A stretch of DNA of 64,000 nt from Rhodococcus qingshengii JCM 15477 (GTDB lineage: Bacteria > Actinomycetota > Actinomycetes > Mycobacteriales > Mycobacteriaceae). Where the stretch lies: assembly GCF_023221595.1 (NCBI RefSeq), contig NZ_CP096563.1, positions 850,501 to 914,500 of the forward strand. The letters run 5' to 3'. Numbering within the stretch: position 1 is the first letter of the stretch; each line of letters starts with the position of its first letter. The notes below the pieces were generated by a model. That model saw only the letters and a list, made by a program, of their open reading frames with translations. It did not search any database and was not told where the DNA came from. The position numbers were made by a program, and so were the translations under genes. Below, one piece after another: positions 28,473 through 37,431 of the stretch.

Positions 28473-29669
28473 ATGCCATTGGGTCTCATTGCCCTCGCTA
28501 TGGGCGGGTTCGGGATCGGCCTCACCGAATTTGTCATCATGGGCCTCCTGCCCGAGGTCTCGGCTGATTTCGAGGTCACCGAGTCCGTCGCGGGCTACCT
28601 GATCTCGGGCTACGCACTGTCGGTGGCGATCGGCGCGATCCTCCTGACCGCTGCCGTCACCCGCTTCGAGCGCAAGAAGGTCCTTCTCTCGCTCATGGTG
28701 CTGTTCATCATCGGCAACCTGATGTCCGCGCTCGCTCCCTCCTACGAGGTCATGATGGGCGGACGCATCGTCGCGGCGCTGTGCCACGGTGCGTTCTTCG
28801 GAATCGGCTCGGTGGTTGCCGCCGACATGGTCGCGCCCAACAAGCGCGCCGGCGCCATCGCGATGATGTTCGCGGGCCTGACCATCGCCAACGTTCTCGG
28901 CGTTCCGTTCGGCACGCTGCTGGGCCAGCAACTCGGATGGCGCTCGACGTTCTGGGCCATCACCGTCATCGGCGTCATCGCCCTGATCGGAATTGCAGCA
29001 CTCGTCCCGACGACGCCCGCCAGCACGACCGGTGGCGGATTGCGCGGAGAGTTGGGGGCATTCCGCAACAAGCAGGTATGGCTCTCGATCGCCATCACCA
29101 TCCTCGGCTACGGCGGAATGTTCGGAGCCTTCACCTACATCGCCTTCACCCTCACCGAGGTCACCGGCTTCGCGACGTCCAGCGTTCCGTGGCTGCTCAT
29201 CCTCTTCGGCTCGGGCCTGTTCGTCGGTAACTTCCTCGGCGCCAAGGCGGCCGACCGTTCGCTCACGAAGGCGCTGGTCTGGATTCTCGCGATCCTGACC
29301 GTCGTTCTGATCGTGTTCGCCGCCACCGCGGAGAGCAAGGTCATGACAGTGATCTCACTGTTCTTCATGGGCGCCTTCGGTTTTGCGACGGTACCCGGGT
29401 TGCAGATGCGGATCATGAACTACGCGTCGGCAGCACCGACCATGGCATCGGGTGCCAACATCGCCGCCTTCAACGTCGGCAACGCACTCGGGGCATGGCT
29501 GGGCGGAATCACCATCGCCGCGGGACTCGGCTTCACCTCCCCGATCTGGATGGGAGCGGCAGTCACTGTCGCCGGTCTGCTGGTCTTGCTCGTCGCGGCG
29601 AAGATCGACCGCCCGGCAGCGTCAGAGCCGTCGACGCCGAGCACCTCGCTGCACCCGACCGCCGCCTGA
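28473..29669 (+). CDS. MFS transporter, DHA1 (CmlR/AraJ-like) drug exporter
   Basis: A 398-residue protein with 12 predicted membrane segments. The cytoplasmic loop RFERKKVLLSLMVLF between helices 2 and 3 is the MFS motif A region, and motif C-like glycines occur in helix 5 (ANVLGVPFGTLLGQ). Similar proteins export chloramphenicol or other small molecules or sugars. It is controlled, by inference, by the divergent MarR gene. A strong terminator follows. Confidence 0.85.
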   Translation: MPLGLIALAMGGFGIGLTEFVIMGLLPEVSADFEVTESVAGYLISGYALSVAIGAILLTAAVTRFERKKVLLSLMVLFIIGNLMSALAPSYEVMMGGRIVAALCHGAFFGIGSVVAADMVAPNKRAGAIAMMFAGLTIANVLGVPFGTLLGQQLGWRSTFWAITVIGVIALIGIAALVPTTPASTTGGGLRGELGAFRNKQVWLSIAITILGYGGMFGAFTYIAFTLTEVTGFATSSVPWLLILFGSGLFVGNFLGAKAADRSLTKALVWILAILTVVLIVFAATAESKVMTVISLFFMGAFGFATVPGLQMRIMNYASAAPTMASGANIAAFNVGNALGAWLGGITIAAGLGFTSPIWMGAAVTVAGLLVLLVAAKIDRPAASEPSTPSTSLHPTAA

Positions 29670-29695
29670 ACCTGTCCACTGCGCTCTGACCCCAT

Positions 29696-29748
29696 CGCGT
29701 GAACGTATCGCTCCCCTTGTCCAACAAGGGGAGCGATACGTTCACGCG
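29696..29748. terminator. 25-bp perfect hairpin terminator
   Basis: Arms 29696-29720 and 29724-29748 are perfectly complementary with a CCA loop. A weaker outer pairing TGACCC with GGGTCA includes the stop codon of the convergent ceramidase gene (29751-29753). It probably acts in both directions. Confidence 0.88.
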
Positions 29749-29750
29749 GG

Positions 29751-31808
29751 TCAGGTGAGGCGGAATTCGGCGGTCACCCCGGAGAACGGCGAAATCGCGC
29801 CGCTACCCCGAGCCTTCGACGCACCGAAGTGTTGGACTCGATACGTACCCGCCGGAGTATCGGCCGGAACATCCCACGTGATGCGCACGACGGAACCGTT
29901 GCTCCCGACCCGGCGCCAGTGCAGTTTGGTGGACCAGTCGTTGTCGTCGGCGACCCGTGTCCAGGATCCGCCGGTATTGCGCTGGATCTCGTAGAAGGTC
30001 CCGTTTCGGTGAGTGTCGTTCTTGGGGTGGCCGGTGACGAACTCGACGGCAACCTGCCCACCCGGTGAGGTGTCGCCGGGTTGGACGGTTGCGTCGCCGA
30101 ATTGTGTTCCCGGCAAGGGCTCGTCGAAGTCGACGCCAGGTCCGAAGCTGGGTTGGAACCCGGACAGGTCGGCCGGAGCGGGGCCGCGAGGAGGTTCGGT
30201 GCCGTCGCGCATCGCGGCTGCAAGGGCGGCATACCCCTGCTGATAGGCCGGCAGTGTGTAACGACCGAACATCGTCGAACCGCCCTCGTACTGCTGCGAA
30301 TCGTATTCCTGTGGTGTGGTGCAGTAGCTCGAGTACGAGTTCGCGTATCCCTGGAAGATGACGTTCTCGAGGGGAACCCCAAGCTCCTCGGCGACGGTTC
30401 GACGCACTCGTAATCCGGAGACGATGGTGAATTCCGCAGGGCCACCGACGATGTAGAACTGACCGATCCGCAGGATCTGGATCTTGAGTACGTTCGGCAC
30501 CCATCCTCCCGGTGGCAGCAGGCCGACCGGAACGACTACGAGTTTGGGCGCCTGTGCATCCTGAAGCCATTGAGGCACAGGAGCATCCATACCGCCCAGG
30601 GCGTCGATCATGGGGTTTCGGGTGCCCTCGGGGAAGATCGGGATTGCCGGTCCGTCCTCGACGCTTCCGGCGCTCATTGCCGCGCCGATCGCGGCCGGAG
30701 CGGTGCGGTGCTCGCGTCCGTCGGGGGTGAATCTTCCGCTCACCACCTGATTTGCCATGTCCAGGTACATGATCCGACTGTCGACGCCACCGGTGACGGT
30801 GTCGGACGCCGCGTCGAAGGCAGTTCGAGCTGCCGCTACCTGGCGCAGCCCGATGATGCGTGCGTTCTCGAATTCGTCTTCGGTCGGTCCGCGTCCGGGC
30901 TCGAGGAAGAGGTTGGGTGACATGTCGCCGCTGTTGGTCTGCGGAAACGCAGCAATGAAGCTGGTGTCGCCGTCGAGGTAGCGCACGCCCTGGTCGTCGT
31001 GCTCCCAGAAGTACGCCGCGGCGCCCTTGTTGTCCCCGGAGATGAGATGGTTCTCGTTCGTGAGCGAGGCGCAGTGGGTGGCGAACCAGTTGATCGCCCC
31101 GATGTCCTTGCTGCCCCGACTGATCCGCATGACACGCATGTGGTGGTCGTTGCCACCGGGGTAGTAGGCCTTGTCCTCTTCGGGATTGAGATCGAACGCC
31201 ACTCGCGATCGGTTGACGCTGGCATCGGTGAGATCGGACCGCCCGAAACGGACCGTGCCTGGCGCCAGGTTCTCGTGCGCAGCGCTGATCGCCTCGACCA
31301 TGCCGTTGACCTCGGCTTCGAACACCTGCAGTTCGAAGCCGAGAACTGCGAGGTTGTACGCGTAGTTGTGCGAGGCCCCACCACATGCCGCGTGTGAATG
31401 GATGGCCGTCAACATGACGTTGCGCTCGGCGTAGATGTCACCGAACCTCCCGGCCAGTCGGCGCAGGACCTCGTCGTGAACGGACTGGAAGATCATGCAG
31501 TTGTCGACGCACACGTAGGCGACCCGCGACCCGCCGGACTCGAAGATGAAGGCGCGTGCGCGCATTCGCTGGTGCAGGCCTTCGGCGCGTTGATCGAAGC
31601 TCGAGTAGCCCATCATGCCGACTTCGGCGACCGGTCCGGTCACGTCGGAAATTCCGACGCCCACCTGCAGTGACGCCGACGACTTGTCGGTGCGTGCGGG
31701 TGAAACGGTGCGTGCCGGCGAAGCTGCGACGGCCTGGTTCGTCGACAGAGCGGCGAGCGCAGGTGCGGCGGCAGCGCCTGCCAGTACGGTGCGTCGGGTG
31801 ATCTGCAC
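29751..31808 (-). CDS. Neutral/alkaline ceramidase, exported
   Basis: A 685-residue secreted enzyme hydrolysing ceramide to sphingosine and fatty acid. The N-terminus is a Tat-like signal (TRRTVLAGAAAAPALAAL, cleavage near AVAAS). The catalytic domain shows GVGISDVTGP, the zinc region TAIHSHAACGGASHNY and the nucleophile segment QTNSGDMSPN. The C-terminal 130 residues form an Ig-like domain typical of this family. In soil actinobacteria it could act on eukaryotic sphingolipids or host membranes. It stands alone between two well-separated neighbours. Confidence 0.85.
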   Translation of the reverse strand: MQITRRTVLAGAAAAPALAALSTNQAVAASPARTVSPARTDKSSASLQVGVGISDVTGPVAEVGMMGYSSFDQRAEGLHQRMRARAFIFESGGSRVAYVCVDNCMIFQSVHDEVLRRLAGRFGDIYAERNVMLTAIHSHAACGGASHNYAYNLAVLGFELQVFEAEVNGMVEAISAAHENLAPGTVRFGRSDLTDASVNRSRVAFDLNPEEDKAYYPGGNDHHMRVMRISRGSKDIGAINWFATHCASLTNENHLISGDNKGAAAYFWEHDDQGVRYLDGDTSFIAAFPQTNSGDMSPNLFLEPGRGPTEDEFENARIIGLRQVAAARTAFDAASDTVTGGVDSRIMYLDMANQVVSGRFTPDGREHRTAPAAIGAAMSAGSVEDGPAIPIFPEGTRNPMIDALGGMDAPVPQWLQDAQAPKLVVVPVGLLPPGGWVPNVLKIQILRIGQFYIVGGPAEFTIVSGLRVRRTVAEELGVPLENVIFQGYANSYSSYCTTPQEYDSQQYEGGSTMFGRYTLPAYQQGYAALAAAMRDGTEPPRGPAPADLSGFQPSFGPGVDFDEPLPGTQFGDATVQPGDTSPGGQVAVEFVTGHPKNDTHRNGTFYEIQRNTGGSWTRVADDNDWSTKLHWRRVGSNGSVVRITWDVPADTPAGTYRVQHFGASKARGSGAISPFSGVTAEFRLT

Positions 31809-31903
31809 GAGTGTCCTTTCGGGCGGTCTGACGCGAGTTGGTCAACCGTCCAGGAGTGTAGCCCGAGTCACACGTGACCGAAAGGGGTGCCGTCGGCCGA
31901 CAC

Positions 31904-32632
31904 TCAGATTGTTGTGGCCTCCCCGAACGTCATCGCCAGGTTCTTGATGGTCGTGGTCATCAGGGCCCGGCGGGGGAGTCCCAGTTTCCGAAGCTCCGCC
32001 GCCATCGGGTGACTGCCCAGTTGAACCTCGGCTCCACCAGGGCGAGATTTGACGCCGGTCGGTGCCATGTCCCACGACGTGCACCTGGTGGCGCCGTCGA
32101 GATGTGAGTACGCGGCCAACGACATGTTGGCTCCGCCGCCAGGCACGCTGACGCCGGATTTCACACTCAACTGTGTGATGAGTTTGCCGTCGCGCGAGAC
32201 GGATCCGCGCTTGACCGAGCCGACGTGCTCGGTGTCGAACTCGGCGAGCACCTTCGGGAATCCCCAGATTTCCCGGCCGGCGGCCTTGGTGAACTCTCCG
32301 TCCACCGGCAACTCGTGTATGAGTGCCCCTGCAGTTCCGGCAGCGAGCGAACGTAGATCTCCCAGCACCGAGGTTTCGGGAGGCGCAGTGTGGCTGCGCA
32401 CCATGTACGTCACTCCGAATTCGTTGTACGGACCCAGATCCCCGTCGATGTAGTCGACAAAAACCAGGCCGCACAGCGCCCGGCCGGGGCGGTACTGGAG
32501 CACGGTCAAGCCGGTGTAGTCGATGATCGACTGCGCGGTTGTGCTCGGTACCGAGTACAACGCCATGAAGGCCGACGCGGTGCGAACTTCGACGGGCATC
32601 TCGACCCTCTTGCCCAGAATCGTGTAGCTCAT
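31904..32632 (-). CDS. Acetoacetate-decarboxylase-family protein
   Basis: A 242-residue protein of the ADC fold: VEVRTASAFMALYSVP, GPYNEFGVTYMV, EIWGFPKVLAEF, and SLAAYSHLDG. The segment GREIWGFPK holds the conserved Lys of the ADC family. It overlaps the upstream SDR gene by 4 nt (ATGA), and the pair is divergent from cyp142 across a KstR-like box, so it is likely part of the steroid regulon. Its substrate is probably not acetoacetate. It may decarboxylate or hydrolyse a ketosteroid or side-chain intermediate, which is inference. Confidence 0.78.
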   Translation of the reverse strand: MSYTILGKRVEMPVEVRTASAFMALYSVPSTTAQSIIDYTGLTVLQYRPGRALCGLVFVDYIDGDLGPYNEFGVTYMVRSHTAPPETSVLGDLRSLAAGTAGALIHELPVDGEFTKAAGREIWGFPKVLAEFDTEHVGSVKRGSVSRDGKLITQLSVKSGVSVPGGGANMSLAAYSHLDGATRCTSWDMAPTGVKSRPGGAEVQLGSHPMAAELRKLGLPRRALMTTTIKNLAMTFGEATTI

Positions 32633-33489
32633 GGCGCTACCACCCCACGGAGTCCGTCGGAGCCGTAGACGGGTTCGAGCATCGAGCGGAAATCCGGTCC
32701 GCGGCGCAGCATTTGGCCTCCGTCGACGTTGATGATCTGCCCGGTGATCCAGGTGGATTGCGGTCCGAGTAGGAAAGAAGCGAGTCCGGCGACGTCCTCG
32801 ACCTCGCCGACGCGTTCGAGCGGCGTGTTGGCCAGGTAGTCGTCCAGGATGGGGCCACCGTCGGTGATGAGCGCGACCAGATCCGTTCGGGTCAGACCCG
32901 GCCGGATCGCATTGACACGAATGTTGCTGGCGCCCAGTTCGTCTGCCGCCAATTGCACCAGGTGGTCGACGCCGGACTTCGAGACGCCGTACGCGCCGAA
33001 CCAGCGATGTGTGTTGCTGCTGGCGATCGACGAGATCGCGACGATGGATCCACCGCCTCCTGCCACCAGTGCCCGCGCGCCGTGTTTGATCGTCAGCATG
33101 GTCCCCGTGACGTTGAGGTCGACGGTGCGGCGCCAGGCGTCGACGTCGAGTTGCGTGACCGGTGCGATGGTTTCGTTCCCGCCGGCGCAGGCCACGACTC
33201 CGTCGAGCTTTCCGGTGACGGACACCGCCGCGGCGACAGCGGCGACGACGTCTGTCTCGATCGTGACGTCGGCGGGGGAGACGCTGACCGATCCTGCGGC
33301 AGTCGCCTGCCGGATCGATTCGGCGGCAGCATCGAGTTTCTCCTTGTTGCGTCCGCAGATCGTGACGTGAGCGCCGGACGCAACGAGCGAACGAGCGATG
33401 CCCAGGCCGATGCCACTACCGCCGCCGGTCACCAGTATCGATGTGCCGGTGAAAGTGGGTATGCCCGCTGAGGCGGTGTCGTCGTCCAT
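32629..33489 (-). CDS. Short-chain dehydrogenase, KstR-linked
   Basis: A 286-residue classical SDR with cofactor motif VTGGGSGIGLG, CAGGN, catalytic Ser in AISSIAS, and YGVSKSG (YxxxK). The C-terminus WITGQIINVDGGQML is typical of FabG-like enzymes. It is first in a two-gene operon with the ADC-family gene. The KstR-like box at 33580-33593 is 91 nt upstream and shared with divergent cyp142, so a hydroxysteroid dehydrogenase role is plausible. Confidence 0.82.
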   Translation of the reverse strand: MDDDTASAGIPTFTGTSILVTGGGSGIGLGIARSLVASGAHVTICGRNKEKLDAAAESIRQATAAGSVSVSPADVTIETDVVAAVAAAVSVTGKLDGVVACAGGNETIAPVTQLDVDAWRRTVDLNVTGTMLTIKHGARALVAGGGGSIVAISSIASSNTHRWFGAYGVSKSGVDHLVQLAADELGASNIRVNAIRPGLTRTDLVALITDGGPILDDYLANTPLERVGEVEDVAGLASFLLGPQSTWITGQIINVDGGQMLRRGPDFRSMLEPVYGSDGLRGVVAP

Positions 33490-33579
33490 GCGTGTCTCCT
33501 GGTCGTTGCTCCGGCGGGCTCGCGTGCTGCTTCTGGAGGTTTTCCGGTCCGGCTTCGGTGAAAACGCCCCACGCTATAT

Positions 33580-33593
33580 AGGAACAGGTTCTA
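33580..33593. promoter_or_regulatory. KstR operator between the SDR gene and cyp142 (8 of 9 fixed bases)
   Basis: AGGAACAGGTTCTA differs from TnnAACnnGTTnTA only at the first base. It is 36 nt before cyp142 and in the only space between the divergent genes. Confidence 0.78.
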
Positions 33594-33628
33594 CTTATTG
33601 AGGCAAGGGTTGTGCGAGAGGTGGAGTG

Positions 33629-34834
33629 ATGGCTACCAGACCGACCTTCGATTTGATCGACGGACGCTTCTACAGCGGAGACCTCGGGAATGTGCGCGAC
33701 GCATACGCCTGGATGCGTGATCACGAGCCCGCGTACCGAGACGACGCCAACGGAATCACCGCGGCCGCGAGTTACGACGCCGTCGTCGCAGCCGAGCGGG
33801 ATCCCGAACTGTTCTCCAACGCCGGTGGCATCCGCCCCGAAACCGGTCCATTGCCGCAGATGATCGACATGGACGACCCGCAGCACCTCACACGTCGACG
33901 CTTGGTCAACGCGGGTTTCACACGTAAGAAAGTCGAAGCCAAGGCCGGCCGTATCCGGGAGATCTGCGATCAACTGATCGACGCCGTCTGTGAGAAAGGA
34001 GAAGCCGACTTCGTCGCAGACCTGGCAGCACCGCTGCCGATGGCCGTCATCGGTGACATGTTGGGTGTCCGTCCCGAGGAACGCGCGTTGTTTCTGCGGT
34101 GGTCGGATGATCTGGTGAAGGCATTGGGAAGCAACGCTTCCCAGGATCAACTGCAGGCCATGATGGTTGCGTACGTCGATTTCACCGCGTACATGATGCG
34201 AACCATCGCCGAGCGGAGGAGCGACCCGGCCGACGATTTGGTGAGCACGTTGATTCACAGTGCGGTCGACGGCGAAGCCCTCTCCGATCAGGAAATCGTC
34301 AACGAATCCCTGCTGATCCTGATCGGCGGTGACGAGACCACACGGCACGTGCTCAGCGGCGGCATGGAACAGCTACTGCGCCATCCGGACCAGCGCCGGG
34401 AGCTAGTCGACGATCCCGATGCCATTCCCTTGGCAATGGAGGAGATGCTGCGGTGGTCCTCGCCGATCAAGAACATGGCTCGAACCCTGACCCGTGACAC
34501 CGATTTCTTCGGCGCGCAGCTGAAGGCAGGTGAGAAGATGCTGCTGCTCTTCGAATCGGCAAATTTCGACGAGTCCGTGTTCCTGAACGCCGAACGGTTC
34601 GATGTCGGCCGCACACCGAATCCGCACGTGGCCTTCGGCTTCGGAACTCATTTCTGTCTGGGTAATCAGCTGGCCAGGTTGGAGGGACGGATCATGTTCG
34701 AGCAACTCTTCGCCAGGCTGCCGGACATGGAACTTGCCACCGACGCGCCGTTGCAGCGGCGTGCGGCCAACTTCGTGTCCGGGCTCGAATCGATGCCGGT
34801 GCGGTTTAACTCTTCTGCCCCGTCAGCCGGGTAG
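33629..34834 (+). CDS. cyp142: Cytochrome P450, CYP142-like (steroid C26/C27 hydroxylase)
   Basis: A 401-residue P450. The I-helix acid-threonine motif is IGGDETTRH, the ExxR region is EEMLRWSS, and the heme loop is FGFGTHFCLGNQLARLE with the Cys ligand. As I recall CYP142, the N-terminal FYSGDLGNVRDAYAWMRDHEP and GGIRPETGPLPQMIDMDDPQH segments are characteristic. CYP142 oxidises the terminal side-chain carbon of cholesterol or cholestenone. It starts at ATG 33629 after GGAG; a GTG three bases upstream is also in frame. KstR control is supported by the nearby box. Confidence 0.88.
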   Translation: MATRPTFDLIDGRFYSGDLGNVRDAYAWMRDHEPAYRDDANGITAAASYDAVVAAERDPELFSNAGGIRPETGPLPQMIDMDDPQHLTRRRLVNAGFTRKKVEAKAGRIREICDQLIDAVCEKGEADFVADLAAPLPMAVIGDMLGVRPEERALFLRWSDDLVKALGSNASQDQLQAMMVAYVDFTAYMMRTIAERRSDPADDLVSTLIHSAVDGEALSDQEIVNESLLILIGGDETTRHVLSGGMEQLLRHPDQRRELVDDPDAIPLAMEEMLRWSSPIKNMARTLTRDTDFFGAQLKAGEKMLLLFESANFDESVFLNAERFDVGRTPNPHVAFGFGTHFCLGNQLARLEGRIMFEQLFARLPDMELATDAPLQRRAANFVSGLESMPVRFNSSAPSAG

Positions 34835-35257
34835 TTGGCAGTTAGGAGGCGCAGCATCTTCGGAGAGGGGGCTGCCCGCCGGATTGACGTAGACGACCTC
34901 GAGCACCAATGGTGTTGTCTGCGAGTTGTTTCCGATGTGCACATGATCTGAACCGCTCGGTTCGATCAAAGTATTTCCGGCGCTGTAGATCCCGTCGACG
35001 GAGCAATCGGATCGGTAGTGGCTCAACGTGCCCTGCGCGATCAGCGCGTAGAGCGTCCCGTCGTGGAAGTGCCAACCGGTGGAACCGCCGGGGTCGATGG
35101 TGATCTGGCGCAGGATGTAGTCCTTGCCGTCGAAAGTCACCTGCCCGAGGATTTCACCGTGTACTCCCGTGCTCGGTGTCGCCGACGCATTGATCGGCGT
35201 CAGAGACAGCCCGATCGCTGCGGACACTGCAAGCAGAACCTGATGGCGTTTACGCAT
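34823..35257 (-). CDS. Secreted cupin-domain protein
   Basis: A 144-residue protein with a signal peptide (KRHQVLLAVSAAIGLSLTPINASA) and a single cupin barrel. Metal-binding histidines are in GWHFHDGTLYALI and later in SDHVHIGNN. Its stop end overlaps the 3' end of cyp142 by 12 nt on the opposite strand. The enzymatic role, if any, is unknown; small exported cupins of this type are often annotated only by domain. Confidence 0.75.
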   Translation of the reverse strand: MRKRHQVLLAVSAAIGLSLTPINASATPSTGVHGEILGQVTFDGKDYILRQITIDPGGSTGWHFHDGTLYALIAQGTLSHYRSDCSVDGIYSAGNTLIEPSGSDHVHIGNNSQTTPLVLEVVYVNPAGSPLSEDAAPPNCQLPG

Positions 35258-35382
35258 GAGCGGCCCTCCCAGACGGATGTGCTCCTGAGTGTCCTCCGTC
35301 GATGCCCGGTTTATCCCAGTTTTCGTGGATCCAGCACTGCGAAGGCAGAGGTATGCCCTTGAGAGGCGGTTACGCTCGTGCC

Positions 35383-35739
35383 ATGCTGCAAGTCGCGACG
35401 AGGCGCCGGAGCCAGCCGCCGCCTGCGCGCTTCATGTTCGAGGCATTGATCGATCCGTACCGCCAGCCCGCCCGGCACTGGCTGGAACTTCTCGAGAGCG
35501 AGATCGCACCGGAGATCGTCAGGGCTGAAGAACCGGAGCTGGTGATCTGGTCGTCGATCTGGCCGGACCGACCCGACGCCGTCATCCGATTCGACATCGA
35601 GGCGGTCGGAAACAGTACGATGCTGCGTTGGACGCTTTTCTTGGACGATCCGATACCGCCCGAGGCAGAGGTTGTCAGAATGCGAAAGCGGCTCAACACC
35701 TTGATCAATGCGAATCTCAGGTTCAACTTCGGCCAATAA
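35383..35739 (+). CDS. SRPBCC-like hypothetical protein
   Basis: A 118-residue protein beginning MLQVATRRRSQPPPARFMFE. The pattern PPARFMFEALIDPYRQPARHWLELL, then WSSIWPDRPDAVIRFDIEAVGNSTMLRWTLFL, resembles the helix-grip (START/SRPBCC) fold with an N-terminal strand and a central beta-sheet, but this is a fold guess. An in-frame ATG at 35353 directly after AGAGGT is another possible start. It has no operon partner. Confidence 0.6.
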   Translation: MLQVATRRRSQPPPARFMFEALIDPYRQPARHWLELLESEIAPEIVRAEEPELVIWSSIWPDRPDAVIRFDIEAVGNSTMLRWTLFLDDPIPPEAEVVRMRKRLNTLINANLRFNFGQ

Positions 35740-35756
35740 GTCGGATCACTGCCGCA

Positions 35757-36701
35757 TTACTTGGTGTCGACTCGGCCGATCGGGTCGGCGTTGTCGCTGA
35801 ATGCGGCCCGGGCCGCTGGCCAGCTGGTCTCATCGATGCGCAACGTGGTCCGAAGGTAGGCAGTACTCATCCGTTGGATGGCGGCGACCCGCTCTGGGTT
35901 CTCGTCAGTGGTCTCGGCGACTTCGTATCCGACGATTCCGCCGAGTGCGTGCTCGGCACCGTAGAAGGTCAGGAGGTCGGTGGCTCCGGGGCTGTGCGTG
36001 TAGGCGTCGGTGAACCAGTCAGGTCCGCGGCTGGACATCTTGGACTGGTCGTGGTCGCCCGCGACGACGAGTGTCGGCGTCGTCAGTTCCTGGAACGAGG
36101 GGCGCATGAACGGGAAGTTCGCCTGCGCGAACGGATGCAGGTTCTCGCCGCCGAGACCGGTTGCCGCGAACAGGATTCCCGCGGTGACGCGACTGTCGGA
36201 CATGTCCTGGCCGACCTGGCCGGCCTCGTCGAAGATCCTTGCTCCGAGGAGCGACTGAGCGGTTTGCCCGCCCCAGGAGTGACCAGTGGCGGCAACTCGA
36301 CTGCGGTCGATGCGGCCGGCAAGCCCGGGCACGGCAAATTCGATGGTGTCGAGCTGATCAAGGATGCGTGTGAGATCCGCGATTCTCTCGGTCCAGATCG
36401 TCGGGAAAACCGGGTGGTCGAACCCGAAACCGTTCCGGCGCGAGTCCAGATGTGTCGGCTGGATCACCACGAATCCGTGGGATGCCCAGAATGCCGTGAG
36501 TGGCGAGTATCCATCGAGGTTCCAGCCGTTGCCGTGGGAGAACACCACAACGGGGAGGTTCGTGCCTGCTGCCGGAGCAGACACACGTACTTCCAGCGGG
36601 ACAGGTCGATCGGGGGCGAACAACTCGACGGGGGCAACGGAGACGACCGGGGCGCCGGCGCCGATAATGCCGTTCAGAGTGTCGATCATTGATGAGGTCA
36701 T
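35757..36701 (-). CDS. Alpha/beta hydrolase (chlorophyllase/PAF-acetylhydrolase-like)
   Basis: A 314-residue hydrolase: oxyanion-region VVVFSHGNGWNLDGY near residue 50, nucleophile elbow GHSWGGQT near 145, an Asp in VVAGDHDQ and a His in GAEHALGG. AAGGAA precedes ATG 36701. It probably hydrolyses an ester. It is divergent from a TetR gene, with two palindromes between, so it is probably repressed by that regulator. Confidence 0.8.
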   Translation of the reverse strand: MTSSMIDTLNGIIGAGAPVVSVAPVELFAPDRPVPLEVRVSAPAAGTNLPVVVFSHGNGWNLDGYSPLTAFWASHGFVVIQPTHLDSRRNGFGFDHPVFPTIWTERIADLTRILDQLDTIEFAVPGLAGRIDRSRVAATGHSWGGQTAQSLLGARIFDEAGQVGQDMSDSRVTAGILFAATGLGGENLHPFAQANFPFMRPSFQELTTPTLVVAGDHDQSKMSSRGPDWFTDAYTHSPGATDLLTFYGAEHALGGIVGYEVAETTDENPERVAAIQRMSTAYLRTTLRIDETSWPAARAAFSDNADPIGRVDTK

Positions 36702-36743
36702 GGCAAGTTCCTTGCTGAGGCTGCACCCTGCGATACTTTTTAT

Positions 36744-36786
36744 CGGAGCGTCGCTCCGCAACATTACGGAGCGTTGTTCCGTAATG
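36744..36786. promoter_or_regulatory. Two perfect palindromes between the hydrolase and tetR
   Basis: CGGAGCGTCGCTCCG (36744-36758) is a perfect 7-bp inverted repeat around T. CATTACGGA (36762-36770) and TCCGTAATG (36778-36786) are perfect 9-bp arms with a 7-nt spacer. The second is a typical TetR operator layout, and both lie between the divergent start codons. Confidence 0.75.
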
Positions 36787-36819
36787 CAAACATATGTCGT
36801 GAGTCAGCGAGGAGTGCAC

Positions 36820-37419
36820 ATGGCTGATGCGCAGGACGAGCAGTCGCGCGTCGCGTCTCCCAAGCAAGTCGGTCGCCCACGTCGGAGCGAGCAGGCGCTG
36901 CTCGACGCGGCGGCAGCAGTGTTCGTAGAGTCCGGGGTCGACGCTCCGGTGCGGGAGATTGCGGCGAAGGCCGGCGTCGGCATGGGGACGATCTACCGCC
37001 ACTTCCCGACGCGTCCCGAGTTGGTGGTCGCCGTATACCGACACCAAGTCGAGGCGTGTGCGGACGCGGGCCCACAGATGCTCGCGGAGAGTGCAACGCC
37101 CGAGGCGGCTTTGCGGGCATGGGTGGCTTTGTTCGTGGAGTTCCTGGTCACCAAGCATGGGCTCGCCGGTGCACTGCAGGGAGACAGCGCCGGGTCCGAC
37201 GCTCTGCATACCTACTTCGTCGACCGCCTCGTCCCGGTATGTGACTCCCTCCTCGCGGCAGCGCTCGAGTCCGTTGGCACTGCTTCGCGGGTCGATGCGT
37301 ACAACGTGCTCAAAGGCATTGGGAACCTTTGTATCGGTGCTGGGTCCGATGACCGGTACAAGGCCGAGGTCCTTGTACAGCTATTCATCTCGGGCGTACT
37401 CGCGCGAGAGGTTCGCTGA
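36820..37419 (+). CDS. TetR-family regulator
   Basis: A 199-residue TetR protein: QALLDAAAAVFVESGVDAPVREIAAKAGVGMGTIYRHF is the DNA-binding domain and the rest is a ligand-binding domain. GAGGAG precedes ATG 36820. It is divergent from the alpha/beta hydrolase and probably controls it and itself through the 25-bp operator. The ligand is unknown. Confidence 0.88.
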   Translation: MADAQDEQSRVASPKQVGRPRRSEQALLDAAAAVFVESGVDAPVREIAAKAGVGMGTIYRHFPTRPELVVAVYRHQVEACADAGPQMLAESATPEAALRAWVALFVEFLVTKHGLAGALQGDSAGSDALHTYFVDRLVPVCDSLLAAALESVGTASRVDAYNVLKGIGNLCIGAGSDDRYKAEVLVQLFISGVLAREVR

Positions 37420-37431
37420 CGCTCGGCTCAG

